Positions 25,354 through 34,609 of a DNA stretch of 64,000 bases are shown one piece after another; position 1 is the first letter of the stretch, and each line of letters opens with the position of its first letter. The notes under the pieces are model-generated. The model was given only the letters and a program-made list of their open reading frames with translations. It searched no databases and was not told where the DNA came from. Where the stretch lies: assembly GCA_028281105.1 (NCBI GenBank), contig JANQKQ010000002.1, positions 1 through 64,000 of the forward strand, written 5' to 3'. Origin of the DNA: Rhizobiaceae bacterium (GTDB taxonomy: Bacteria > Pseudomonadota > Alphaproteobacteria > Rhizobiales > Rhizobiaceae). The position numbers and the translations under genes were made by a program.

Positions 25354-25817
25354 GGCAGGCTCACATGCAGGACTTGCGAGAAGCCCCAGCCGATGAAGAC
25401 GCACAGCGCACAGGCGCACACGAACGTCACGGCCAGTTCGGTCGGACGGGCGAACACGCGCGGCGTCAGGATGAAGGCGCATGCCATGAAGAAGATCACT
25501 GAGGTGATAACGTAGGCGGCGAAGCCTTCACCCAGCCCCAGCCCGAAGATGTAGAGGCACAACGCCGCGAAGATCTGCAACGTCATTCCCATCTGCGCCC
25601 AGATCGTGCCGATCGACAGGGCGATGCCCTTGCCGGCGGGAGCGCGGAAGGCCGGAACGGCCAGGATCAGGCCCAGTACGAAGATCAGCGCCGGAATGGC
25701 TTTTCCTAGGAAGCCGGCGCCAAGCGGCTCGAATCTCGGCTCGGGGATCGACAGGGCGCTGATGAACAGGATGGCGGAGAACGCCATCAGGAACAGCGCG
25801 ATCACACGCTCCTTCAT
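25350..25817 (-). CDS. tctB: Tripartite tricarboxylate transporter small subunit TctB
   Basis: 155 residues with four hydrophobic helices and the family's short loop PEPRFEPLGAGFLGKAIPALIF after helix 1. Membrane partner of TctA. It lies 61 bases after the binding-protein gene and overlaps tctA by four bases. TctB subunits are poorly conserved, so the assignment relies mainly on topology and on lying between tctC and tctA. Confidence 0.9.
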   Translation of the reverse strand: MKERVIALFLMAFSAILFISALSIPEPRFEPLGAGFLGKAIPALIFVLGLILAVPAFRAPAGKGIALSIGTIWAQMGMTLQIFAALCLYIFGLGLGEGFAAYVITSVIFFMACAFILTPRVFARPTELAVTFVCACALCVFIGWGFSQVLHVSLP

Positions 25818-25878
25818 GGGACCGTTCCTTTTGCAGACGCCCCGGACGGAATCCGCCCGGGGTGTCGACCGCTTCTGG

Positions 25879-26847
25879 CTACTTCTTGAGGTCGTACTTG
25901 TCGACGATGGCCTCGAAGCGAGAATAGGAGGCTTCGACCTCGGCGCGAAGCTCTTCGCCGCTGGAGAAGCGCAGGTCCTCGATCTTGGCGCCGAGTTCGG
26001 CCAGCAGTTCCTCGTCGGCCATCACCTTGCCGATCATGTCGGCCCACCAGTCGCGCGCCTCTTGGGGCGTGTCCTTGTGCAGGAAGAAGTAGTTGGTCGC
26101 GGCCCACTGCAGTTCGGGATGACCGACCTCCGAAGACAACGCAATTTCGGGTAGAGCCTTGGGCTTGTAGTCGGCCATGAAAACGATCTGCTTCATGTCG
26201 CCGCTGTCCACATAGGCCTTCGCCGCCGAGGGCAGGGTGACGGCGAGGTCGACCTGCCCGCCGATCAGCGCGGCCCGCATCGGGCCGTTGCCGCCCGGTA
26301 CGTTGATCAGTTTGAACTCGACCCCGAGCGCATCCATGAAGCTGAGCGCGATGATGTGGTTGAGCGCGGTGAGCTGCACGCCGATGCGCACCTGGCCAGG
26401 ATTGGCCTTGGCGTATTCCACCAGCCCGGCGAAGTCCTCGAACGGCGCGCTCTTGCCGCCGGCATACATGATGTCGATCGCACCGGCGCGCGCCACCGGG
26501 ATCATGTCGCGGAAGTCGCGGCCCAGGATCCCCTGGGCCGAGGTGCCCATGAACGCCTCGTGGAAGAAGAAGACCGTATGGCCGTCCTTAGGCGCGTCAT
26601 AGGCGGCCCGCGTGCCGGTGGTGGTGCCGCCGCCGGCGATATTCTTAACAACGATGTTCGCGTCGGTGTATTTCGCCAGATGCTTGAGAATGATGCGCAC
26701 GTTGATGTCCAGTCCGCCGCCCGACTTGTTGGGCAGGATCAGCGTGACGGGTTTTTCCGGATAATCGGCGAAGGCCGGCTGGCTCATCAGCCCGCCGAGC
26801 GCGACGGCACCTGCGATCAGCGCAATCGTAGCGCGTCTTGTGAACAT
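25879..26847 (-). CDS. tctC: Tripartite tricarboxylate transporter substrate-binding protein TctC
   Basis: 322 residues from ATG 26847, behind a good ribosome-binding site (gggagga). A Sec signal peptide (FTRRATIALIAGAVALGGLM..AFA) is followed by the mature DYPEKPVTLILPNKSGGG start typical of TctC/Bug proteins, and the body has GQVRIGVQLTALNHI and GNGPMRAALIGGQVDLAV. It binds the substrate in the periplasm and delivers it to TctAB. It is the first gene of the minus-strand catabolic operon and diverges from a LysR regulator 122 bases away. Confidence 0.93.
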   Translation of the reverse strand: MFTRRATIALIAGAVALGGLMSQPAFADYPEKPVTLILPNKSGGGLDINVRIILKHLAKYTDANIVVKNIAGGGTTTGTRAAYDAPKDGHTVFFFHEAFMGTSAQGILGRDFRDMIPVARAGAIDIMYAGGKSAPFEDFAGLVEYAKANPGQVRIGVQLTALNHIIALSFMDALGVEFKLINVPGGNGPMRAALIGGQVDLAVTLPSAAKAYVDSGDMKQIVFMADYKPKALPEIALSSEVGHPELQWAATNYFFLHKDTPQEARDWWADMIGKVMADEELLAELGAKIEDLRFSSGEELRAEVEASYSRFEAIVDKYDLKK

Positions 26848-26969
26848 GGGATCCTCCCTTGGGTCTCTTCTCGCGTTCGAATGTCGGTATGAGAGGGAAG
26901 GTAGCAGGGCGTTGCCATGCTCGGGTATCTGTGCTTTTGTCAATAAGCATAACCATTATGGAATGTCTC
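26848..26969. promoter_or_regulatory. Divergent control region of tctC operon and lysR gene
   Basis: 122 bp between the start codons of tctC (minus) and the LysR gene (plus). It contains the dyad CATAA-CCA-TTATG at 26948-26960, close to the LysR start, and a TTGTCAATAAG stretch just before it. LysR regulators usually bind such dyads to autoregulate and to control the divergent gene. The exact operator was not proven. Confidence 0.5.
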
Positions 26970-27956
26970 ATGGACATTCGCCACCTGCGATTGTTTCTGA
27001 AAACCCTCGAGCACGGCAACATCACATCGGCCGCCGGCGAACTGGGCATTTCGCAGCCCGCGCTATCCAAACAGCTCAGCCGTCTGGAAGAAGAATTCGA
27101 GATGGAGCTTCTCGAAAGACTGCCCCGTGGCGTGCGGGCGAACGCGATGGGCAAGATCCTGCACGACTACGCGAAGTCCATCGATGCGAGCTATCGCAGC
27201 GCGCTGCGCCATCTTGAGAGCGCGCGCAGCGATGACGATGAGGAAATCTCGGTAGGCTCGGGCTATTACTGGCTGAACGGGCTGCTGCCGCGCGCGGTGG
27301 CGCAACTGGTCCGCGACCGTCCCGGTGCGCGGATCAGGATCGTGGCGGGGGTTCCGGAGTTTCTCACCGAGCAGTTGCTGCGCGGAGAGATCGACCTGGT
27401 GTTCGGGCCGGTGGCGTTCCGCGAAGAACACCACAATCTGATCGAGGCCAAGAGCCTCGTTCGCACCGATACGCAAATCCTGGTGCGCAAGGGACATCCC
27501 GCAGGCGACGGGCGCGAACGCAGCATCGAGGATCTGACCCGTATGGACTGGGCGCTGCCGAAGGGCACGTTCATTCGAAAACGCTTCGACCAGCTTTTCC
27601 AGACCTTCGGCTTCGCGCCGCCGGTGCCGCGCGTCGAGGTCAACGATGTCTCCTTTACCCTCGATGTGGTGGCGAGCACGGACCTGGCGACGCTGGCCAC
27701 CTCGGTCACGCCGTTGGGCGAGGCATGGCGGGATTTCGACCGAGTTCGTTGCGCCAATGTCAGCGGGTACCGGGAGACCGGCGTCCTGAGGCGCAAGCAC
27801 GACGTGATGCCGAACCTATGTCGCGAACTCAGCGAAAGGCTCGAGGCCCTTTGCGCCGACCATGTTCACAACGTGGCGCTCAGTCCAGGTCCGCAAGCCG
27901 GCGTATCTCCCGGTTCTCGAAAACCCGGGATGGATGATCGCCATCAAGGCCGGTAG
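26970..27956 (+). CDS. LysR-family transcriptional regulator
   Basis: 328 residues from ATG 26970 (an ATG at 26958 adds four residues). The N-terminal helix-turn-helix is clear: RHLRLFLKTLEHGNITSAAGELGISQPALSKQLSRLEE. The rest is the substrate-binding effector domain (GSGYYWLNGLLPRAVAQL, VLVRKGHPAGDG-like segment). It diverges from the tctCBA operon and is the obvious candidate for its regulator, sensing the imported acid or an intermediate. The last 30 residues (SPGPQAGVSPGSRKPGMDDRHQGR end) are low in conservation and overlap the converging NAD-binding gene by 77 bases on the opposite strand. Confidence 0.88.
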   Translation: MDIRHLRLFLKTLEHGNITSAAGELGISQPALSKQLSRLEEEFEMELLERLPRGVRANAMGKILHDYAKSIDASYRSALRHLESARSDDDEEISVGSGYYWLNGLLPRAVAQLVRDRPGARIRIVAGVPEFLTEQLLRGEIDLVFGPVAFREEHHNLIEAKSLVRTDTQILVRKGHPAGDGRERSIEDLTRMDWALPKGTFIRKRFDQLFQTFGFAPPVPRVEVNDVSFTLDVVASTDLATLATSVTPLGEAWRDFDRVRCANVSGYRETGVLRRKHDVMPNLCRELSERLEALCADHVHNVALSPGPQAGVSPGSRKPGMDDRHQGR

Positions 27957-28548
27957 ACACCATCGCCTCGGCCAACTGGCGATCGGTGATGCCGGCGTTG
28001 GGAAACCATCGCAGCAACGGTCCGCCGACGACCGACAGGATGCGATAGAGGATTCCGTTCGGCCTGCGGGCTCCGGTCGGGTGGATGTAGCCCGGTCGGA
28101 AGATGTACTTCTTTGGAAACGGCGTCTGGTCGAGCAGGTTTTCCGCCTTTCCCTTCGCGCGCGCGAAGGTCGCGCGGCTCTTCTGTGTCGGGTCGGCGCC
28201 CTGTGCGCTGAACAGCACAAAGGTGGCGTTCGCGCTTGCCGCGGCCAACACGTCGCTCAGCGCCTTCTGATAGTCGCAGGTGATCTCGAAAAACCGGTCC
28301 TTGGGAACCTGGCCCTGATAGACGCCCACGCAGTAGATGCAGACGTCGACGTCGGCTAACTGCGGTTGCAGCGCGGTGAAGTCGTTGAAATCGGCATGGA
28401 CGATGTTGTTCAACTTGGCGTGCCGCACCGAAGGCTCGCTGCGGGCAATCGAGATGACCGCCTCGACATCCGACCGGTCCACGACCAGCCGCAGGACCTG
28501 ACTGCCGACCATGCCGGTCGCGCCGATAATCAGTACCGTCTTGCCCAT
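27880..28548 (-). CDS. NAD(P)-binding protein, atypical SDR (NmrA/HTATIP2-like)
   Basis: 222 residues from ATG 28548; a GTG at 28560 is also in frame. The Rossmann motif VLIIGATGMVGSQVL opens the protein. FVLFSAQGADPTQKSRATFARAKGKAENLL carries a Ser and a Lys in the region where the atypical SDRs keep their active site. It is about the size of single-domain NAD(P)H-binding proteins used as redox sensors or simple reductases. Its 3' end overlaps the LysR gene tail by 77 bases in antisense orientation. No substrate can be suggested. Confidence 0.75.
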   Translation of the reverse strand: MGKTVLIIGATGMVGSQVLRLVVDRSDVEAVISIARSEPSVRHAKLNNIVHADFNDFTALQPQLADVDVCIYCVGVYQGQVPKDRFFEITCDYQKALSDVLAAASANATFVLFSAQGADPTQKSRATFARAKGKAENLLDQTPFPKKYIFRPGYIHPTGARRPNGILYRILSVVGGPLLRWFPNAGITDRQLAEAMVSTGLDGDHPSRVFENREIRRLADLD

Positions 28549-28691
28549 GCTTAACCCCACCCCTGGTTTGCGAGGAAGTTCCAGATTTCGCTCAGGCAGA
28601 TGTCAAATTGTGCGGTGTTGTGCAAGGGCCGGAGATTTCTCCGCCTCGGCACGATGGGCGGGACGGCAAAGACCCGGGTCGGACGTGGAAG

Positions 28692-29945
28692 TCAGTTCGA
28701 CAGATAGGACCGGGCGTTCTTGCCGGTGATGCCGGCCGGCGCAGGCACTTTCGACGCCGCATAGTTGGAGTTGATCTGCAGATCCGGTCCGTTGGCGATG
28801 TCGATCCTGTTGGCGATGATCGCCGACCATTCCGAGCGCTGGCCGTACTTGCTCTCCTTGGAGACGGCGAGGCGGCCCCGCTTGAGGTATATGGTTCCGA
28901 CCATCCGCTGCGCGTCCTTGCTCTTGATAATGAAATCGCGTTCGTCGTCGTCCTCGTCGCGATCTTCAAAGAACAATATGCCGGCAAGGTCGCCACTCCT
29001 GGGCGCCGTAAGCGACAGTGTCGTGGCCGTGTTGAAAGTGAACGTCGCCTCCTCACCGGTGAAGAAGAAGCCCACATTCTCTCCGGCAAACGTCGAGTTG
29101 CCGGATATGTTCAGCATGCCGTCCTTGATCACGTAGACGCCGGGCTGCAGCTTCACGTTCACGTTGCCCTTGGTGGAGATGCCGCCGCAATAGGTGCCCG
29201 GCTGCAGGGTGTGCGTGCCGCCTTTGAGCACCAGGTTTTTCGCCACGCACGGCCCGACCGGGGGCTGCGCCCGGTCGGCGAGCGGATCGTCGACCACCGG
29301 GCAGTCCGTGACGGGCTCCGGCCTGTAGGCGCCGGCAGACCCCTTGTAGCCGCCCGCCGTGCAGTTGAGCGTGGTGTCCATGACGGCGCCCTTCAACACC
29401 GCCATTCCCGCGCTGCTCAGCGAGTTCGAATAGGCGGCGCACCCGTTGGCGGTCAGCGACGACTTGCCAACGATGCTCAGCGCATTGCTATCGGACGGAT
29501 GCAGCGCGATGATGCACACGCTGGTTCTGCCGGTAGCTCGCGCGGTCGCGCTGGCGGTGACATAGGGGCTGCGGTTGGGAAGGCTGTCGAGAAAATAGCC
29601 GGCGGTCTTCTGCTTGATCTCGACGGTCACGGAATTTGCATTGGCGTTGACGGTGACCGCTTCCTTGTAGGGAAGGGTGGCATAGCGCGTGTTCGCCAGC
29701 TTGGTGCTGATCATCAGAGATGCAACCTGGCCGGCCGAGCGGCCCTTCCAGCCTTCGAGCGCGGCTTCCTTGACCGCCGACAGGGCCGCGTGGTCGGCGG
29801 CTTCCTGCAGCCGCGACGACTGGTTGTACATCACGGAATAGTCGATGGAGACCGCCCCGGCGGTCATCAACATCATGAGCGAGAACGCGGACGTGATTGC
29901 GATGTTGCCCGAATTGTTCCCTGCAAAATTCCTGGCTGAACGCAT
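28692..29945 (-). CDS. TadG-like pilus-assembly protein (TadE/G N-terminus)
   Basis: 417 residues from ATG 29945 (aggatt ribosome-binding site 9 bases away; an ATG at 29972 is in frame). The N-terminus GNNSGNIAITSAFSLMMLMTAGAVSIDYS is the hydrophobic TadE/TadG segment, after which SRLQEAADHAALSAVKEA is typical. The C-terminal half is beta-rich, with repeated GTHTLQPGTYCGGIS and GNVNVKLQPGVYVIKDG units resembling a polymer-forming beta-helix. Several Cys pairs suggest periplasmic disulfides. No other tad genes lie in this window, so it is an orphan or serves a remote cluster. Confidence 0.82.
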   Translation of the reverse strand: MRSARNFAGNNSGNIAITSAFSLMMLMTAGAVSIDYSVMYNQSSRLQEAADHAALSAVKEAALEGWKGRSAGQVASLMISTKLANTRYATLPYKEAVTVNANANSVTVEIKQKTAGYFLDSLPNRSPYVTASATARATGRTSVCIIALHPSDSNALSIVGKSSLTANGCAAYSNSLSSAGMAVLKGAVMDTTLNCTAGGYKGSAGAYRPEPVTDCPVVDDPLADRAQPPVGPCVAKNLVLKGGTHTLQPGTYCGGISTKGNVNVKLQPGVYVIKDGMLNISGNSTFAGENVGFFFTGEEATFTFNTATTLSLTAPRSGDLAGILFFEDRDEDDDERDFIIKSKDAQRMVGTIYLKRGRLAVSKESKYGQRSEWSAIIANRIDIANGPDLQINSNYAASKVPAPAGITGKNARSYLSN

Positions 29946-30047
29946 GGTGCTAATCCTGAATTGCCGCACCATGCTACCGGACAAAACAGAATAAAGTGTT
30001 GAAATGTAACTCGGATTGTAGAGGTTACGTTAACCCGGCGGATCGGC

Positions 30048-31280
30048 TTATCCGGCGAGCCTGGCCTGCGGGTCGCTTTGTGCGGGTCGGCCCAGCAGCT
30101 CCAGGAAATCGGATAGCCGCATCGGCCGGCCGAACAGATAGCCCTGCGCCTCGTCGATGTGGAACGACCGGATGAATTCCAGGTCGTGCTCGGTCTCGAC
30201 ACCTTCCGCCACGGTTCGCAGGGCCAATTCGTTGGCCAGCCGTACGCTGGCGGTGACGCACTCGCGCGAAAACGCGTCGCGACCGGCGTTGGCGATGAAT
30301 TCCTTGTCGATCTTCAATTCGGTGAACGGGAACATCTGCAGCCGCTCGATGTTCGACGACCCGGTGCCGAAATCGTCCAGCGCCAGCGCGAACCCGTTCA
30401 TGCGCAGCCGGCCCAGCGCCTCCAGCGCCATCGCTTCGTCCGGGGGAATGCCGGTTTCCGTCATCTCCAGGATGAACATGCGCGGATCCACCCCGGCCCT
30501 GCGCACCAGGTCGATCAGCTTGTCCGCAAAGCCCGGAGATGCGAGCAGGTCGCCGTTGACGTTGAAGGAAAGCTTGAGATCCTGGCTGCCCCGGCCGTGA
30601 ATCAGGTGGGCGCCGGCGATTGCGTTGGCGATCATCTGCCAGGTCAGTTCACCGATCCGGCCGGTTCTCTCGGCATGGCCGATAGCCCTCTGCGTATCCA
30701 CATGCCCGCCGTCCGGAGAGGTGATGCGCGCAAGCATTTCCGCGCCCACGATCGCCAGCGTGCCCACGTCGACGCGGGGCTGGTAGTAGGCTTCCACCTT
30801 CAGATCGACGAACGCCCGCGTGATGGTGTGGCGCTCGGCCCGGTTGTCGGCGGGTGAAGCCGGTGTCTGTTCGCCAGCGGTGTCGACGATCAAATCGGCA
30901 AGCCTGTCGAAATCCAGCGGCTTGGCCAGCGCCTGCCTGCAATCGAGACCGTGAATGCGCGCCAGGCGGACCGCGCTTTCCAGGATCGAACTGTGCTCGC
31001 CGCTTACCAGATAGATTTTTCCGCGGTAGCCCAGTTGTGCCGCCGAGGTCAGGAAGCCCATGCCGTCGCTGTCCGGCATGTTGAGGTCGAGCACCACAAC
31101 ATCGATTTGCGAAGGCCGACCGGCCAACGCCGCCATGCCCGTCTGGCCGTCGCCCGCGCTCGCGACCTCCTCGACCCCGCGATCGGTGAGCGTTTGTTCG
31201 AGAACGGCGACGAACACCGGATCGTCGTCGACGATCAGGCAGGACTTCGCTTTCGCGGATGAAGGTGTCGGGGTGGTCAT
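30048..31280 (-). CDS. Response regulator with EAL phosphodiesterase output (c-di-GMP)
   Basis: 410 residues from ATG 31280. N-terminal receiver domain (CLIVDDDPVFV, phospho-acceptor in VVLDLNMPDSDG, Lys in ALAKPLDF). C-terminal EAL domain at about 160-400 with the metal and catalytic residues present: GAEMLARI (Glu), FNVNGD (Asn), LEMTE, ALDDFGTGSSN, KIDKEF (Lys) and AEGVETE. It should hydrolyse cyclic di-GMP, probably controlled by phosphorylation. It diverges from a hybrid histidine kinase gene (start codons 167 bases apart), which is a plausible phosphodonor. Confidence 0.92.
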   Translation of the reverse strand: MTTPTPSSAKAKSCLIVDDDPVFVAVLEQTLTDRGVEEVASAGDGQTGMAALAGRPSQIDVVVLDLNMPDSDGMGFLTSAAQLGYRGKIYLVSGEHSSILESAVRLARIHGLDCRQALAKPLDFDRLADLIVDTAGEQTPASPADNRAERHTITRAFVDLKVEAYYQPRVDVGTLAIVGAEMLARITSPDGGHVDTQRAIGHAERTGRIGELTWQMIANAIAGAHLIHGRGSQDLKLSFNVNGDLLASPGFADKLIDLVRRAGVDPRMFILEMTETGIPPDEAMALEALGRLRMNGFALALDDFGTGSSNIERLQMFPFTELKIDKEFIANAGRDAFSRECVTASVRLANELALRTVAEGVETEHDLEFIRSFHIDEAQGYLFGRPMRLSDFLELLGRPAQSDPQARLAG

Positions 31281-31446
31281 GGCGAGACCGATGTTTGCTG
31301 GTCCATCCGCCACTTTCGCGCGGACACGATAACAAATCGCAAAGAGCGCCCCTGCCGTGGGAAACTTAAGTGGAAAGGGGTTAACGCAACCTTCATGGCT
31401 GTGCCTCAGATTCGCCGTCAGGGCCTTCGACTGGACTCACACGCCG

Positions 31447-34293
31447 ATGAAGCAGGATACCGGGTTGCACTATCGCGACAGCCTTCGCTTTAGGCTGTCG
31501 CTTGCGATCGGCGTGGGCGTGCTGTTGGCGTTGTTCGGCGCGTCGCTGGCGATCGGCTGGCTCACATTCGAGCGGGACCTGCGTCAGGAACGCATGCGGC
31601 TGGAGGGCACGGCCGCGGTTTTCGCCTCGGCGGTATCCAAGCATGTGGGCGATCAAGACGGGGCGAGCATCCAAAAGGCGTTGACCGGCATCCGCGAATT
31701 CGAAACGCTGGAATATGCGGTGGTTTCGGACGCCGGCGGTCAGATTCTTGCAGAGATGGGCGTGAGCACCTTGCTGGTGCGCGACGACATCAACCTGTCG
31801 GCGGAGACGGCATGGGATCTGCTGTTTCGCGACAAGATATGGATCGATGCGCGCATTGTCAGTTCCGGCGCGCAGGTCGGCGAGTTGCGTCTGCTGTCGG
31901 CGATCACCCATGTGCGCGAGGCGGCGGTTGAGAGCATCGCCATCAACCTGGCGATAACCATATTGGCGGCGGCGCTTGCAATGGTCATCGCCGGGCGACT
32001 CGCCGGCAATGTGGTGCGGCCGATCTCGACATTGTCGGCAAAGATGCTGTCGCTGGCCCGATCGACCGAATTCTCCCAGCGCATGCGCGACGACGGCAAG
32101 GGCGAGGTGGCTATTCTGGCGCGTTCCTTCAACACGATGATGTCGCAGATCGAAAACCGCGACAACCAGCTCGCCGACTATCGCCAGAACCTCGAAGACA
32201 AGGTCGAGCAGCGAACCGTAGAATTGCGCGCCGCGCGCGACAGTGCGGAAGCGGCAAACGCGGCGAAATCCGACTTCCTCGCGACGATGAGCCACGAGAT
32301 ACGCACGCCCATGAACGGGATGATGGTGATGGCGCAGATGCTTGCCGGCGCGCCATTGAACGCTCGCCATCGCCGCTACGCCAACGTCATCTCGCGCTCC
32401 GGCGCCGGCCTTCTCAACATCATCAACGACATTCTCGACTTCTCGAAGATCGAAGCCGGCGAACTGACGCTCGAGGAAACCTCGGTGAAGATCGACGAAC
32501 TGGTCGGGGACGTAGCGAACCTGTTCTGGGAGCGAGCGAACGAGAAGTCGCTCGAACTGGCCATTCACGTCGATCGCGATGTGCCGACAAGCGTGATCGG
32601 CGATCCGACCCGGTTCGGCCAGGTGGTCACCAATCTGGTCAACAACGCGATGAAGTTCACCGAAGAAGGCGGCGTGACGGTGCGCGTCGAGACCGGCGAT
32701 GCCGCCGACGGCGGGGATGGAAAGGTGAAGTTCTCCGTGATCGACACCGGCATCGGCATCGCGCGGGAAAAGCAGGCCGATGTGTTCGGCCGGTTTACCC
32801 AGGCCGATCAGAGCACTACCCGCAAATATGGCGGGACCGGGCTCGGCCTGTCGATCTGCCAGCGCCTGGTCGAGGCCATGGGCGGTGAGATCGGACTGGA
32901 AAGCGCTCCGGGCAAGGGCAGTACGTTCTGGTTCGAAGTCGAACTGCCGGTGGAACAGCCACCGATTTCCGCGCCGTCGAAATCCGCGCGGAAGCCCCTG
33001 CTGCTGGCCTGGCCGGGCGTTCTCAATCGGGCGGCACTGGCCGCCATGCTCGGCGAGTTGGGGCATGAAGTCACCGTCGTCGATCGTGAAAAACCAACCG
33101 ACGGATCTGGTCGGCGCGGCGTCACATTGCTGGCCGATGCGCCCTTCATCGAGCGGCTGCACCGCGAAGACCAAGTCGGCAATGCCGATATCGTCTGCAT
33201 CACGACCCTGGGCGATTCCCTGTCCGATGATCTGATCGCGTCCGGCAGGGCCGGCGATCTGCTCCGGCTGCCGGTGCATAGAAGCCAGCTCGCGGCGCTC
33301 AGTGTGCGTATCAATGACGGCGAACTGCTGGGGGCGGACGCGCTTGTGGCGCAGGAGCAGCAAACCCGCCAGACCGCCCGGTTCGACGGCGCGCATGTGC
33401 TCGCAGTTGACGACAATCCGGTCAATCGCGAAGTGCTGCGCGACGCGCTGGGCGCGCTGAAGGTCCGCGTGACCATGGCCGAGAACGGGCCCGACGCCCT
33501 GGCGCTGCTGGAGAAGTCGAAATTCGACCTGGTGTTCATGGACTGCTCCATGCCGGGAATGGATGGGTTCGAGGCCACGCTGCGCTGGCGTGGGCAGGAA
33601 GCAGAAAGCGGACGTGAACGCACGCCCATCGTCGCGCTGACCGGCCATGTTAGCGGTGACATGGCGACCCAGTGGCGCGAGAGCGGAATGGACGGATACA
33701 TCGCCAAACCGTTCACCCTGGAGGACCTGACGGAGCATCTTTCGCGTTACTGCGAGCCGTCACACAGCCAGTCGGAAGAGGTCGCGGACACCCGCCAAGA
33801 TGCGCCGGCGCCCGCACAGGCGGAACCTGCGCCCGCGCCGGACCGGGTGTCGCAAGTGTCCGAGGCGAACCCGGTCGAGCTGATCAATCCCGAGACCTTG
33901 GCGTTCATTCGTTCGCTGGGAGCTTCATCGTCCTCCTCCGGTGTGGCCAACAAGATCTTCGGCCTTTATCGGCAACATTCGCCGGCGGCCTTCCACCAGG
34001 TGCAAGACGCATTCGACGCGGCGGATGCCGGCGCGCTGGCCGCCGCCGCGCACGCATTGAAGTCGATGAGCTTCAGCGCGGGAGCCGGCGCGGTCGCCCG
34101 GTTGTGCCAGCACATGGAGGATCGGGCCAAGGTCGGTCAGCTGCCGGCGGTTGCCGACCTGCCGGATCTCGAGCAGATGCTTGCCAGGACAACCGAGGCG
34201 ATGGCGCAGTTCGTCGGGTCGCAGACCGAACCGCCATCGTCAGCTCACGCAGGGGCGGCGGAGGGCGGGGGCGCGAATCGGGCCCGATCCTGA
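31447..34293 (+). CDS. Hybrid sensor histidine kinase/response regulator with Hpt (BarA-like)
   Basis: 948 residues from ATG 31447; the frame is open 30 codons further, but those codons look unlike a protein start. Order of modules: membrane helix 17-40, a periplasmic sensor region, helix about 165-188, HAMP, coiled coil, HisKA with His283 in [11 protein letters not shown], HATPase ([23 protein letters not shown]), a degenerate receiver ([31 protein letters not shown]), a real receiver with Asp699 in [12 protein letters not shown], and Hpt with His869 in [15 protein letters not shown] full phosphorelay is thus in one chain. It is divergent from the EAL regulator. Confidence 0.92.
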   Translation: MKQDTGLHYRDSLRFRLSLAIGVGVLLALFGASLAIGWLTFERDLRQERMRLEGTAAVFASAVSKHVGDQDGASIQKALTGIREFETLEYAVVSDAGGQILAEMGVSTLLVRDDINLSAETAWDLLFRDKIWIDARIVSSGAQVGELRLLSAITHVREAAVESIAINLAITILAAALAMVIAGRLAGNVVRPISTLSAKMLSLARSTEFSQRMRDDGKGEVAILARSFNTMMSQIENRDNQLADYRQNLEDKVEQRTVELRAARDSAEAANAAKSDFLATMSHEIRTPMNGMMVMAQMLAGAPLNARHRRYANVISRSGAGLLNIINDILDFSKIEAGELTLEETSVKIDELVGDVANLFWERANEKSLELAIHVDRDVPTSVIGDPTRFGQVVTNLVNNAMKFTEEGGVTVRVETGDAADGGDGKVKFSVIDTGIGIAREKQADVFGRFTQADQSTTRKYGGTGLGLSICQRLVEAMGGEIGLESAPGKGSTFWFEVELPVEQPPISAPSKSARKPLLLAWPGVLNRAALAAMLGELGHEVTVVDREKPTDGSGRRGVTLLADAPFIERLHREDQVGNADIVCITTLGDSLSDDLIASGRAGDLLRLPVHRSQLAALSVRINDGELLGADALVAQEQQTRQTARFDGAHVLAVDDNPVNREVLRDALGALKVRVTMAENGPDALALLEKSKFDLVFMDCSMPGMDGFEATLRWRGQEAESGRERTPIVALTGHVSGDMATQWRESGMDGYIAKPFTLEDLTEHLSRYCEPSHSQSEEVADTRQDAPAPAQAEPAPAPDRVSQVSEANPVELINPETLAFIRSLGASSSSSGVANKIFGLYRQHSPAAFHQVQDAFDAADAGALAAAAHALKSMSFSAGAGAVARLCQHMEDRAKVGQLPAVADLPDLEQMLARTTEAMAQFVGSQTEPPSSAHAGAAEGGGANRARS

Positions 34294-34369
34294 TCGGGGC
34301 TAGACTTTGCGCGAATTCGCGAGGTGACGGGCGAAATCCCTTTCCTTGGGGCGCCGCATCGCCAAACGT

Positions 34370-34383
34370 TTGATCTACATCAA
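34370..34383. promoter_or_regulatory. FNR/FixK-type binding box upstream of nap operon
   Basis: The sequence TTGAT-ctac-ATCAA matches the FNR/FixK consensus TTGAT-N4-ATCAA exactly. It is 51 bases before the napE start. With the site at -41.5, transcription would begin near 34418. It is the best-supported regulatory site in the window and predicts induction when oxygen is low. Confidence 0.85.
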
Positions 34384-34433
34384 AGTAGCCGGATTCGGCT
34401 TGGGCTATCGTTCTCTCAATTGGGAGGGCTATG

Positions 34434-34604
34434 ATGTCGAACACCTCTGAAGCGGAAACCCCGGTTGCGACGAAAGCCGAGGAGCGCTGGATTTTCGTGC
34501 TCCTGGCGGTTTTCCTGGCGCCGGTTCTGAGCGTGGTCATCGTCGGGGGCTATGGCTTCCTGGTCTGGATGTCCCAGCTCGTTTTCGGCCCCCCTACCGG
34601 CTGA
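34434..34604 (+). CDS. napE: NapE, small membrane protein of periplasmic nitrate reductase operon
   Basis: 56 residues, below most gene-finding cutoffs. A single membrane helix, about residues 19-48 (WIFVLLAVFLAPVLSVVI then GGYGFLVWM), follows a short charged N-terminus and ends in GPPTG. This matches NapE. The start at ATG 34434 is preceded by gggagg at 6 bases; ATG 34431 would be too close. napF starts five bases after its stop. NapE is common in alphaproteobacterial nap operons, but its function is not established. Confidence 0.9.
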   Translation: MSNTSEAETPVATKAEERWIFVLLAVFLAPVLSVVIVGGYGFLVWMSQLVFGPPTG

Positions 34605-34609
34605 GCGCC

